A stretch of DNA of 64,000 nt from Catonia carolina (taxonomy: Eukaryota; Arthropoda; Insecta; Hemiptera; Achilidae): positions 43,853,401-43,917,400 of the forward strand of contig JAQMRL010000004.1 of assembly GCA_035578175.1 (NCBI GenBank), read 5' to 3'. Under the pieces are notes generated by a model. It did not search any database and was not told where the DNA came from. It worked only from the letters and a program-made list of their open reading frames with translations. The translations under genes and the position numbers were made by a program. The stretch's first letter is position 1. Each line of letters begins with the position of its first letter. This document shows positions 21,856-31,777 of this stretch, in pieces.

Positions 21856-22023
21856 TTACTTCACCTCTGTGTAGCGTTTAAAGGCAGCTTGATCGCGCAA
21901 TCGTTTTACCATCTTAAGTTCAAACGGTGTAGTGTCGTGCTGCTCCTTTAAGTACACCATGATGTCCGGCGAAGACTCACCAAGGAAATACAATAACGTG
22001 CGTGCGATCTTTAGCTCAAGGCA
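21856..22023 (-). CDS. Candidate terminal exon or ORF end, unknown protein
   Basis: The minus strand reads CLELKIARTLLYFLGESSPD, IMVYLKEQHDTTPFELKMVK and RLRDQAAFKRYTEVK, then TAA. The segment is preceded in frame by TAG and could start at an AATTAG acceptor (22,024), but no pyrimidine tract is present because a SINE-2 begins at 22,038. Codons look unlike the AT-drift around it, and the residue mix resembles a folded helical protein. Possible identities are the last exon of a host gene, a retrocopy end or an unrecognised transposon protein. Function unknown. Confidence 0.4.
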   Translation of the reverse strand, partial: CLELKIARTLLYFLGESSPDIMVYLKEQHDTTPFELKMVKRLRDQAAFKRYTEVK

Positions 22024-22037
22024 CTAATTCTTTTATA

Positions 22038-22419
22038 CCCATAACAGGTGAAGTGTTAAATTATTTGGACTCGATCTGCTAGTTCCATGGCTACAAAAAA
22101 TAGTTCTGTTTGTTAAAACATGGTCAGCTAATTATACGACTGAAGCATTTAAGAACAGATGAGGTGTAAAAGACATTAGTCAGAGTTACCTTCTCTGAAA
22201 GTAATGAATTTCATTACACAGCCAGACCCTGTGGTGAATGAAGTGAACGTGTCATTTGCAGGGTGGAAAGTAGATGCTTTTCAGAGGACCTGATATCCTG
22301 ATAAGCATACTTTTCCACTCAGTGAGGAAGGCAAAGGTAGATCACCTTACTTCTTATTTTACCTAGAAAAGCCTCTAGCGGTTCAAACCAGCCTTTCGGC
22401 TGCTGACCTAAACAACAAT
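22038..22419 (+). repeat. SINE-2 copy 5
   Basis: It runs from CCCATAACAGGTGAAGTGTT to GACCTAAACAACAATAA with a few small deletions. It sits just upstream, on the opposite strand, of the candidate exon ending at 22,023. Confidence 0.85.
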
Positions 22420-22684
22420 AAGGATGAATGTGTGTATAAAAATTAATATAAAATGTAAGCTAAAAATTATATTATTTTATATTGGAAATAAAGTATTATT
22501 TTTACTGTTCCAAAGACTTTTTTAAAAGAGTATCAATCAATAGATCAATGTAATACTGCAGGTATTCAAGAGGTTACAGAGATAAATCATAAACATTGTA
22601 AAAATGTAAATTTATAAAGTACGCTACGCAGAATTATTTCCATACACAGTATTTTAAATTCAGTAAATAAACTGGAATATTCAC
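22420..22684. other. Spacer, nothing recognised
   Basis: AT-rich, no supported feature. Confidence 0.5.
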
Positions 22685-22732
22685 AGGTACACCCACGGTT
22701 ACTTTACTGACAGTACAGATAATCAACAATAT

Positions 22733-22860
22733 GCGCAGTGACAAGCCCCGCCCTCTGACGTCACTGGTCACCAGCGACAGCCGATGCACGATACGTCCCG
22801 TGTCGGTCTGTGATACTTACTAGTATTAATAGGGTCTGTAATACTTTACTAGTCTTTAAT
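22733..22860 (+). promoter_or_regulatory. GC-richer 5' region before the THAP start
   Basis: Unlike the surroundings this stretch is GC-rich, with GACAAGCCCCGCCCTCTGAC, a CRE-like TGACGTCA and TCACTGGTCACC. It directly precedes the THAP ATG, so it may be the element's promoter. No TATA box is evident. Inference only. Confidence 0.3.
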
Positions 22861-22861
22861 A

Positions 22862-23468
22862 ATGCTGTGTTGTGCGATTTCCGGGTGTTCTAATCACGAT
22901 AGACACCAAAAGAAATTGGGCTTTATAAGTTTCACAGTTTTCCAAAGGCCATTGAAACTAAATTAAAGTGGATAAATGCTTGCAAACAGGGCGATTCATT
23001 TTCTGCTGATAGTGGTCGCGTATGTTTAGTACATTTCGACGAATCGGATTATGTACGCGATTTAAAGCCTGAGTAAACATCTTCCATTAAAACGTGTCGT
23101 AAAAACAAATTCATTCCCACATTTAAATTTGCCTCTTTGTAGTGCCGTTCTACATCCGGAAAAACCCGACTTGTAGTGAACGTAAAAATCTAGCAAAGAA
23201 ATTATACGCTCGTAAGGAAGTTTATGATATCTTAAACTCATCATCCAATAAAGGGATAGCCGTAAAGGAAAGTAGGCCTCGTTTTAATGAAGAACCGCCA
23301 AATTTGAATGTTGCGCAGTCAGAGGAAACTGATGTCTTAAAACGCGAAAACGCCGAATTAAAAGAAGAAAACAAGTTACTTAGAGAAAAACTTCAGGCCG
23401 CAAACGAAGAATTACTAAATTTAAAATCGATTTCCCGTGTAAACATACCTAAACCGCTATGTTTGTAA
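22862..23468 (+). pseudogene. THAP-domain and coiled-coil protein, frameshifted
   Basis: ATG at 22,862 gives MLCCAISGCSNHDRHQKK. After a frameshift, LYKFHSFPKAIETKLKWINA, CKQGDSFSADSGRVCLVHFD and ESDYVRDLKPE follow. This fits the C2CH THAP zinc-finger pattern (C-x4-C … W … C-x2-H then F-x-x-x-D). A third frame supplies LPLKRVVKTNSFPHLNLPLC, the usual post-THAP linker. The last frame (to 23,468) has a leucine-zipper-like coiled coil (DVLKRENAELKEENKLLREK, LQAANEELLNLKS). At least three frame breaks mean it cannot make one protein unless unseen splicing is involved. THAP domains bind DNA and occur in P-element transposases and their domesticated relatives. Confidence 0.75.
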
Positions 23469-23591
23469 AAACAATGCAAAAATCTAACTATCACTACGCA
23501 CCGGCCGAGTTGTAGGGGACCAGACTACGTCATCTTATATTTCACAGCTGCTGGACGTGACCGCTACCGTCTAGTATATTAACCGTGGGTA

Positions 23592-23909
23592 CACCCATCG
23601 GGTTCGTCTAGAGGTAGTTGTCGCCGCGGGTCAGTGGTTTAACAGCTGATTTTCGAAGACTTAGGTTCTGGTTAAAATTCTAGTAAAGGAAGTGACTTTT
23701 ATACGAATTTGAATACTACACAGTGGTTACGGTGTACTTTGATGGTCGAGTTTCAATTATTAATCATACTTTCTCAGGAATAGTCGGCCTGGGTCTGCAT
23801 AAGAATACACCTTATTTACACGTCATACACATAATCCTCATCTTATTGGGTCATGGGGTTATTTATAGTTCTAAATTGACCAGATTGTAATGTACACACA
23901 TTAGGGATT
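23592..23909 (+). repeat. SINE-1 copy
   Basis: It runs from CCCATCGGGTTCGTCTAGAG through GTGACTTTTATACGAATTTG and TTATTGGGTCATGGGG to CACACATTAGGGATTAA. The B box is degraded (GGTTAAAATTC), so this is an old copy. It abuts the right inverted repeat of the THAP unit. Confidence 0.85.
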
Positions 23910-24551
23910 AACAAGTTATACATGCAAAACGAGCAAGAGTTGCTAGTTTATAATTGTAGATAATAACAAGGACAAATGAAATTTTTTAGGGCTGGATTAT
24001 ATCGACTACATAAAATTTAGCGATAAAAATAAAATAGTAAAAATTTTAAGAATAAACGTTTCCTTACTTTTAAAGAGATAATTTGATTGTCCAAAAGATA
24101 TAAATTGAGGATTGTAATTTCATGGTAGACTATAAATTTAAAAGACAGACACGTACCCCAAAAGAATCTTTCAGGGTAAAAAAATAGGTTTTTACAAAAA
24201 AGCTATTAATCATTTTCAGTCAAGTTGTTATGCGTGACAACGACGAAAAACGAATCGTTTTCGCATATTATGCCTAGAGGTACCTTTTTATATTTATAAA
24301 TACGGAATTGTCCTTTTTTGGTCACATTATTATTAAGTCTCCTTAAATTCTGGGAAACAATGTAGCGTAAGAAATAAAGAGGTAAAAAATGTATGTAAAA
24401 TAAAATGTTTTGAAGTCGCATCGTTATTCAAACACATCTATTGATATTCCAAAATATTTGAAACATGGGTTTTCTGCATGCATGCTAATGACATTTTTAA
24501 CGTTACCATCTTTTCTCTTTTTATATTTACAGACTAAAAAATACATATTAT
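23910..24551. other. No gene seen
   Basis: AT-rich, no repeat or coding signal recognised. Confidence 0.6.
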
Positions 24552-24864
24552 CACACCGGGTTGGCCTAGCGGTCATCACCACACGTCAGCTGTTTAACAG
24601 CTGATTTTCGGAGAAGAAGGTCCGGGGTTCGAATCCAAGTAAAAGGAGTTACTTTTACATGAATTTGAATAATAGACCGTAGTTAACGGTGGAAGTTGAA
24701 GGTTGGGGTTCAATTGACGACACGTTCAGGAATGGTTGGCCTGAGTCTGTACAAGATAACATCTCAATTATGGTACACATCATACCATCCTCGAGTCATT
24801 GGGTTGCTTATTGTTCTTAATTAAACAGATTACAACATACACACATTAGAGTTTGAATAAAAAA
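24552..24864 (+). repeat. SINE-1 copy with well-preserved head
   Basis: A box CCGGGTTGGCCTAGCGGTCA and B box GGGTTCGAATCC are both intact. The body continues to ACATACACACATTAGAG and an A-rich end. This is the clearest tRNA-like head in the window. It resembles a tRNA 5' half by eye, but its 3' acceptor half is replaced by SINE body. Confidence 0.85.
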
Positions 24865-25082
24865 GACAAAAATGCATATCATATGCAACAACTGAATTTA
24901 GAACTAACTGGATCTACTAGTGACATATTTCTGGGGGGAGGAGATTTTTCTCACATTCATAAACTGAAATTTGAAAATAACAGCCTTAAGGTGAACTTTA
25001 GGAAAAATGTGCAAAATAAAAATTAAACAGAATTAAAAATTCTGTAATTCCACGTGCAATATTTTTACATCCTAAGTGCGAA

Positions 25083-25386
25083 AATAGTTCTGTTTCTTAT
25101 CACATGGTCAGCCAATTATATGACCATCACACTATACACTAGTCAGCGTTATCTTCTCTAAGAGTAATGAATTGTATTATACAGCCAGACCCTGTGGTGA
25201 ATGAAGTGTAGGTGTCATTTGTATGGAAAGTAGATGCTTTTTAGAGAGCCTGGGTAAGCTGATAAGCATAGGCCTACTTTTACATTCAGTGAGGAAGGCA
25301 TACGTAAACCATCACACTCCTCGTTTTACTTAGTAAAGCCTCTAGTGGTTCAGACCAGCCTTTCGGTTGATAACCTAAACAACATA
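25083..25386 (+). repeat. SINE-2 copy 6, 5'-truncated
   Basis: It starts within the family at AATAGTTCTGTTTCTTATCA and ends AACCTAAACAACA. It includes a small insertion that creates TAGGCCTA at 25,269. Confidence 0.85.
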
Positions 25387-25639
25387 ACACAAGTTTCCTT
25401 GGATGTTTTCCTAGAAAGGTTGTCCTGCAAGAGTTATGGCAATCATGACTTCAGATGATGCAGCTCTAATCAAATCAGTGGAGGTACACCTAAACCATGT
25501 TCTCAAGTTGTTCAGCCAGGATATACGTGTTCTCTTCAGAGTGTGTATTTATGAAACTGTACTAAAAAAAATTTATAATACTTTTTTACCAAAAAAATTA
25601 TCGAAAAATAGTGAGTAACATGCTTTGAGTATAACATAT

Positions 25640-26072
25640 GTTGTTTGGGTCATCAGCCGAAAGGCTGGTTTGAACCTGTAGAGGTTTTACTCAGTGAAAC
25701 TAGGAGTAAGATGATTTATAATTGCCTTCCTCACTCAGTGGAAAAGTACGCTTATAAGCAAGCCGGGCCCTCTGAAAAACACATATTTCCCACTCTGCAA
25801 ATGACATCTTCACTTCATTCACCACAGGGTCTGGCTGTATAATGAAATTCATTACTTTCAGAGGAGACAACTCTGATTAGTGTCTTTTGCACCATTACCT
25901 CTTCAGTTCTTAAATGATTCTGTCATTTATTTGGCTTACCATGTGATAAGAAACAGAACTATGAAACTAAGAAACAGAACAGTGATATAAACAGAAGTTT
26001 ATAGAATAATTAGCTCTGCAACGAACAGATTGAAACTAAATAATTTGACACTCCACCTGTCTGTTATGGGCA
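25640..26072 (-). repeat. SINE-2 copy 7
   Basis: Minus-strand copy from CTGTCTGTTATGGGC (right) to GTTGTTTGGGTCATCAGCC (left). A local duplication of the AAGAAACAGAACTATGAAAC segment near 25,945-25,985 makes it longer than the family norm. Confidence 0.85.
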
Positions 26073-27101
26073 AAAAAACGAGTATATAAAAGTTGCAAAA
26101 ATCGACTGATAACGGGATATTGTGCATTAAAAAAATTAGAGTATTTCATCTATCCGGAAAAACAAGTTAAATTGTATTTTTTATAAGTATTAATATAATC
26201 ATACATCAACGGTACCATTTAATTTGATTGGACGTGTTAGTAAAAACTGTTAACAATAAAAATTTACATACGAAAATCGACATCTCAATTTTAACCAATT
26301 AAATCCACTGAAAACTACATTAAGGTGAAAAATATTAAGAAGTTGACGTAAACGGTTATTGTTATTATACAGTGATTATTATCAATGAAATGCTTATTTA
26401 TTTTAGAACGGTTGAAAATATAAACAAGTTTAATATCTCTTTTATCTGAACGTTTTATTACGGATCTACATTATTTATTTTATTGATACTTAATTTGCCA
26501 AGGAATTGTTAATTTCATTTTTATATCAATACGGTATGCGTTCTTGTTTTTAGTCATGTGACTACCTTCAGGGCAGCTGTTGTTATATTCTTTGCGATAT
26601 AGAATAAATAGCAAAACAATCTTCAACAAATGATCTTTCTAATATTAAATTTATTACCATGATTATTAACGATAATAATTATTTATGTAACTGCTAATAA
26701 ACTTTCCGTCTTTAATACGAAAATTATTTGCGTTTTATTAACATACTTATATTTCGCGTTGTAATTTTATGACCATTAAAGGAGTTTATTTCATTTTTTT
26801 ATGTTTATTATCGTTAGGAAGTCATAAGTTTTCATGAATTTATTTTAATATTCTGAACTTATTTATAGTACATACATTAAGGCGTTGTAGGCTTTTATGA
26901 TGTGAATATTATAGGTACCATTTTAATCTTGCGATTTAAGTAGACTACCATTATTTTAATTTTCTTAATAATTACATATTTTATCGCCTTTTTATTATCA
27001 AACAGTATTTATTTTATAATCATAAAATTTAAATCATCAGGAAATAGAAAATGAAACTTGTTAAGATAAAATGCCTTGCTTTTGTCATTTTTTTATTATT
27101 T
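26073..27101. other. No gene seen
   Basis: About 1 kb of very AT-rich sequence with nothing recognised. Confidence 0.6.
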
Positions 27102-27266
27102 TGGTTTAACATCCGACTGTCCTGCAATTACTGCTAATGCAGACGGTGAAAGATGAAATGATTTTTTTGTAACGTATGAAAATGTGCCGTGCCAGAATAG
27201 GATTCGAACTCAAGACCCCATGATGAGAAGCGAGCACGTTACCAACTATACCAATGCGGCCGGCAC
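27102..27266 (-). repeat. SINE-3 copy 1, tRNA-headed
   Basis: On the minus strand: head GCCGGCCGCATTGGTATAGT, then TGGTAACGTGCTCGC, B box GAGTTCGAATCC, then TGGCACGGCACATTTTCATA, CGTTACAAAAAAATC and an end in CAGTCGGATGTTAAACC. The family is much shorter than SINE-1. Copies occur at 35.6 and 52.5 kb. Confidence 0.8.
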
Positions 27267-27338
27267 ATTTGTAAATGACCTAGCATTAAAGATCGATGGA
27301 TTAAGAAGATTCATTGAAAAATATCGAGAACACAAAGG

Positions 27339-27527
27339 TTGTATAAAATTAGGGAACTAGTTAACAAGCAAATGGCGTTTAAAATATTTTTTGAGCAAAC
27401 GCTAAAATTATGGAATAGAAAATTTGAAGAAATTGGTCTCCTAGTACAAGATTATTACTTACATATACTCGTTTTCGCTGATAACCAAATAACGATAAGC
27501 CAAGATGATAAGACCTATGTTTTATGA
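27339..27527 (+). pseudogene. LINE reverse transcriptase catalytic-core fragment
   Basis: The frame reads FFEQTLKLWNRKFEEIGLLV, then QDYYLHILVFADNQITISQD. It resembles the RT palm segment 'aL..W.rk..gmGi.l.d..l.tLlFADDQVviAqd' of non-LTR elements. The catalytic FADD box reads FADN, a change in a metal-binding aspartate that would inactivate the enzyme. A stop follows within 10 residues. Confidence 0.65.
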
Positions 27528-27599
27528 TGCGGAAATCTGTTTATTTTACAATTTTTGAATCCATTTGTGTCTATATCGTTTTGTACATAAATATCCAAT

Positions 27600-27863
27600 T
27601 TATAATACTTTTCACAGTTGATAAGCTCTGCTGTTCCACGCGTTTAGACCAATCAGAACATTTGACAGCGTTGTCAGATTGAACGAATGTTTCAGCCTGA
27701 CAAACATTACGCGCGCATGCGTATAAGAACCACGGTAATCACTCGTGTCTTGCATCTCGTACTGAACACATCGATTATAAAGCGCGTTAACATGCAATAC
27801 TTTATAATATAATCAGCTGGTTGTATGTTTATAGGTTATAATTGTTATTGAAAGACCAAAAAA
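27600..27863 (+). promoter_or_regulatory. Possible promoter and 5' UTR
   Basis: GC content is locally higher than the AT-rich surroundings. It contains ACCAATCAGA (CCAAT-type box), ACGCGCGCATGCGTATAAGA and CATCTCGTACTGAACAC. No match to any repeat in the window. It lies just upstream of the ATG at 27,864. Suggestive only. Confidence 0.3.
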
Positions 27864-27941
27864 ATGGCTGACAAAATATATAACAGAGCTACGAGAGCAA
27901 ATATTGGCAACATTGCTGGCAAGTCATTGGCTAGCTATGAA
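27864..27941 (+). CDS. Candidate first coding exon, unknown protein
   Basis: ATG in the context AAAAAAATGGCT begins MADKIYNRATRANIGNIAGK, then SLASYE, and reaches a plausible donor (GAA|GTAGGT at 27,942). Read through, the frame stops after six more codons (GTA GGT AGG GGA CAA TAA), as expected if it is spliced. It is not part of any repeat I can identify. Protein unknown. Short length makes a chance frame quite possible. Confidence 0.3.
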
Positions 27942-27959
27942 GTAGGTAGGGGACAATAA

Positions 27960-28879
27960 GTACGTTCAGAGCCATCAGCCTTGAAAAAAGTATAGTAATG
28001 AAATTTGTAGTGATTTTTCACTTCTTTAGTATTTACGTTTTGTATTTCCTGTATTCGTACTACCATCAGTTCCAGTTAATCCGGATACGGGATCAATAAA
28101 AATTAATATTAGAAATAATCAATAATAATAATTATTATTAATAATCTGTACTATTAGAAATTAATCAATAATTTCTGATGTAATTTTTTAAATTGTAAAT
28201 ATTATAATCAAAACATAATAAAAAATCAACTAGAAATATTATAGAGTATTTTTGAATAAACTTTTCCTTTGATTTCCCCATGCCTTACAATGTAATGATC
28301 TAACATTTTCCCCACGGGATAACATTTTTCAGAAGGTATAGAAAAGAAGAAAAATGACGAAACTGTAAACTAATACGGTTTCGGTTCTTTGAAAATAGAT
28401 AAAAAATTCTTTAGAAACTACGATCAAAAGTGTAAAGTATGGGAGGAGTTCCACAGGGAACATTACTCCGCCCTTTATTATATTTAGAACGGTGTTAAAA
28501 AATGACCTTGTAAAATGTATCCCCTTAAGCAACATTTATGCGCAGTAACCGTAACATATATATTGTTATTAAACAGTACATAAGTCAGAAATAATCAGAA
28601 TCATCAATTCGGTCGTTTTATTACGTTATCATTATTACTATAGGTAACTCTTTACAACATTATAAATAACATCTTGTTATTATCAAACCTGACAAGTAAT
28701 ACAAAGACAATTACCCTATTTTATTCATCTTCTTACAAATAGGCTGTAATAAATTCTATAATGTAACATGCAATAAAGAATTAGGTACTGTATATGTTAA
28801 ATTACTATTAAATTAGATAAATTACAGAAGTTAACAAGGAATTAAAATACGGGAAAATGAAATGAAAATGTTTTTCTTT
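27960..28879. other. No gene seen
   Basis: AT-rich sequence. If 27,864-27,941 is an exon, this would be intron. Confidence 0.5.
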
Positions 28880-28893
28880 TATATAAACACCTT

Positions 28894-29102
28894 TTTTATA
28901 TCCGTAGCGGCGAGAAAAACTCATAATTACTCCCTCACGATGGAGGAAGTAGTGTTGGACTCAATTGAGGCGTCCTCGTCCAGCCCCAAGGAGGCCACAA
29001 CCGCCTTCCAACCAAAAACCCACCACCTGGCCACTTGATCCGACATCAGCAAAGAACCCTCCACTTCCCTCAGAACTGTTTATATAATACTACAAGGGAA
29101 AA
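28894..29102 (-). mobile_element. 5'-truncated R1-like LINE tail with 14-bp target duplication
   Basis: On the minus strand it matches the 3' UTR of the element at 40,428-40,645 (TTCCCTTGTAGTATTATA, GATGTCGGATCAAGTGGCCA, GGCTGGACGAGGACGCCTCA, ATCGTGAGGGAGT, TTTTTCTCGCCG). It is bounded by perfect TATATAAACACCTT repeats at 28,880-28,893 and 29,103-29,116. This is a classic 5'-truncated retroposition. It shows where this LINE ends: shortly after CGCCGCTACGGATATAAAA. Confidence 0.9.
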
Positions 29103-29172
29103 TATATAAACACCTTGTTTCAGTATTAATATTGTAACATTAAAACTGTGATACGAGTTTACTAGAGATTTT

Positions 29173-29480
29173 GCCCATAACAGGCAGGTGGACTGTTAAA
29201 TTATTTACACTCGATCTGCTAGTTCCAGGGCTACAAAATTTACTAGTCAGAGTTATCTACTCTAGGAGTAATGAATTTCATCATTATACAGCCAGACCCT
29301 GTGGTAAATGAAGTGAAAGGGGTCTCATATGCAGGGTGGAAAGTAGATGCTAACCAGAGGGCCTGGCATGCTGATAAGCATACTCAATGAGAACGGCATT
29401 GTAAACCACCTCCTCCTCGTTTTACTTAGTAAAGCCTCTAGAGGTTCAAATTAGCCTTTCGGCTGATGACCTAAACAACA
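29173..29480 (+). repeat. SINE-2 copy 8, internally deleted
   Basis: It starts GCCCATAACAGGCAGGTGGA. After GGGCTACAAAATTTACTAGT it skips the ~80 bp around the CACATGGTCAGCC block. It ends GACCTAAACAACA. Confidence 0.85.
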
Positions 29481-30069
29481 TCCTAAAAATAATTAAAGGA
29501 ATAAATTGTTTATTGTAAGAAATTAAGTATAGTACTAAAGCCCCGATTATCTGCAAGCAAATGATCCGCAGTAAGGATAATCCACGAGAGCCGTGAAAAA
29601 TTTTTTTAAATTATGAACCTAAAAATAAATAATATCAAGCCAACACCAGGGAACATACAATAGGTCCTACAGTGCAAAAGTTCGAAAATTACGTATAGGT
29701 TTATTGCGCATCGTAATCCTATAGGTTCTCTCGGAATTTGCAGATGAGTGGCAGCCTCTAGCTCTTTTGTTTTGGTCATGGCTTTCAACTCATGTTAAGA
29801 AAAGTACAATCTAGAGAATAAAGAAAATGCGCTTCCAAAGCTAGAAGCAAAAATGAGCGACTGATTTTTTAAAAAAGGTATAACAACACTTTTTGTTAAC
29901 AATACAGTATTGTTTTATTTATTGTTCTTTATTTTACTGATTTAGACGTAGAGCAAAGGTTTCTGCTGTAATGTACATATTTGAAAAGTTTTACATAATA
30001 GGCCCTATATTAGGTATTTTTTTGACAATAAAACATAGTTCTTATGCTGAAATATTTATTTCGTTTGTA
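29481..30069. other. No gene seen
   Basis: AT-rich. CCCGATTATCTGCAAG near 29,544 and GGATAATCCACGAG near 29,575 hint at a small inverted-repeat end, but I could not establish an element. Confidence 0.5.
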
Positions 30070-30859
30070 GTCTTTTTTCGAGTTAATATGCATTTTAGGG
30101 CAAAAAAGTAAATAAAAGTTGTAAATAATTTAAAAGTCTACAATTTTTGTTTTTAATATTTCTTTGTTTAACGCTTAGTTTAGCGGTAATTAGTGATTTT
30201 CTTTTTTTCATGAAAATCTGTAAAAAATATTTTTAAGTTTTCGGCCTTACTATGCATTTAACGACAAAAGTGTATGTAATAAAATTTGAAAGAAAATTAA
30301 AAAATTTACAACTTTTATTTTGAGCTTTTTCCTCTACAGAGCCTAGTTTAATGTGAAAAAGAGATTTTCCGTATTATTAAGCCAAACTAAGGTTATTTTC
30401 ATTTTGCATCATTCACTCTTGTTGTTTAGGTCATCAGCCAAAAGGCTGGTTTAAACCTGTAGCGGTTTTACTAAGTACAACGAGGAGTGAGGAAGTTTAA
30501 ACTTGCCTTCCTCACTGAGTGTAAAAGTACGCTTAGCAGCATGCCGGGTCCTCTGAAAGCACATAATTTTCCACTCTGCAAATGACACTTTCACTTCATT
30601 CACCACAGGATCTGGCTGTATGAAATTCATTACTTTCAAAAGAGATAACTCTGATTAGTGTATTTTACACCTCTACCTCTTCTGTTCTTAAATGATTCAG
30701 ACATTTAATTGGCTGACCACGTGATAAGAAACAGAACTGTTTATTTCAGCCCTACAACTAACAGGTTGAGCGTAAATAATTTCACACTCCACTTGTCTGT
30801 TATGGGTAAATCATTCACTCATGATGAAAATTAGGTTATGGCTTTTGAGGTTAGTTTTT
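30070..30859 (+). repeat. Rep-A distal part, split by SINE-2
   Basis: It carries the sub-repeat region and the ...GCCAAACTAAGGTTATTTTC then ATTTTGCATCATTCACTC block. It is interrupted at 30,419 by SINE-2 copy 9 and resumes with ATCATTCACTCATGATGAAA. It ends where the next Rep-A starts, giving a head-to-tail arrangement. Confidence 0.8.
30419..30809 (-). repeat. SINE-2 copy 9 inside Rep-A, 11-bp target duplication
   Basis: The element runs from TTGTTGTTTAGGTCATCAGC to the complement of TACCCATAACAGACAAGTGG. ATCATTCACTC flanks it at 30,408-30,418 and 30,810-30,820. Intact Rep-A copies (for example near 31,645) have this sequence once, so the insertion is younger than the Rep-A copy. Confidence 0.92.
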
Positions 30860-31777
30860 ACTTTCTCTTGCCTATATGAACATATAGGAAGGAAAGTAGG
30901 CTATTGTTTTCATGTCGATTTTTCGAAATCGAGTTTTCCCCGGGTCTGCACATTTTCAGACCACCTGAACCCAAAAAACTTGTTTTTAGCGAATGGTCTG
31001 CGTGTGGGTGTGAACAGAATATCTCAAGAACGGAACATCGTACAAACTTGAAACTCACGTTAGGTACTACTACCGGGACCGACACGAACATTTTCATCAA
31101 AATCGGTCAACCGGAAGTAGTAGTTTATTCGTGTCATTTTTCACTATTTGCGATTTTCTCAAAAACGGTTTCTACTGTTTTTTTAAATCGTCTTATTTAC
31201 TACATTTTTTATGCTCTACAAGATAGGGTAGGCGCCATGTCTGCTGAAATTCTTGAAAAGGCTGTTTTCCCGTAAAAAATTGTTTTTTTAAGATTGCGGC
31301 TTTAATATGCATTTTAGCGCAAAAATGTATATAATAAAAGTTGTAGAGAATTTAAAAGTCTATAACTTTTATTTCAAACACTTTTTTGTGTAACGCTTAG
31401 TTTAACGGTAATAAGCGATTTTCTGTTTTTTCCCACGAAAACGTGTACGAAATCAATTTTTTTAAGATTTCATCCCGAGCATGAATTGTACAACAAAAAA
31501 GTACAATGAAATTTATAGGAAATTTAAACATCTACAACTTTTATTTAAAGCATTTTTCACTACAGAGCCTAGTTTAGCGTGAAAGAGTGATTTTTCCGTA
31601 TCTTTAAGCCAAACTGAGGTTGATAGTCATTTTGCGTCTTTCACTCATCATTAAAATTAGGTTATGTCAATTGGGGTTAGTTTTTTGTTTATTTCTAATG
31701 TTTTATTACTAATGTTAGGTTATATTGTTAATTATTTGAATTGGCAAGAGAAAGTTGTTTGAGTGTTTCAAACTAGT
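30860..31777 (+). repeat. Rep-A copy, full length
   Basis: Starts ACTTTCTCTTGCCTATATGA and ends TTGGCAAGAGAAAGTTGTTT, then GAGTGTTTCAAACTAG. The 13-bp ends are inverted repeats. The CA/GT site is not expanded here (CTGCGTGTGGGTGTGAACAG), so this copy is useful for the ancestral sequence. Frames at 30,821-31,275 are chance products. Confidence 0.85.

Larger units (their letters stand above)
22686..23595 (+). mobile_element. Putative P-element-like unit with THAP gene
   Basis: The left boundary GGTACACCCACGGTTA (22,686) and the right boundary TAACCGTGGGTACACC (ending about 23,595) are inverted repeats. They differ at two positions in the first 13 bp and continue with weaker similarity (CTTTACTGAC against ATATACTAGAC). 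Between them lies a THAP-plus-leucine-zipper coding relic, the N-terminal architecture of P-element transposases. The catalytic region is absent. No 8-bp target duplication could be identified because a SINE-1 abuts the right end. Confidence 0.5.

Noticed and set aside
24552..24630. Possible tRNA gene (good A and B boxes)
   Set aside because: No acceptor-stem pairing after the B box; the sequence continues into the SINE-1 body shared by other copies.
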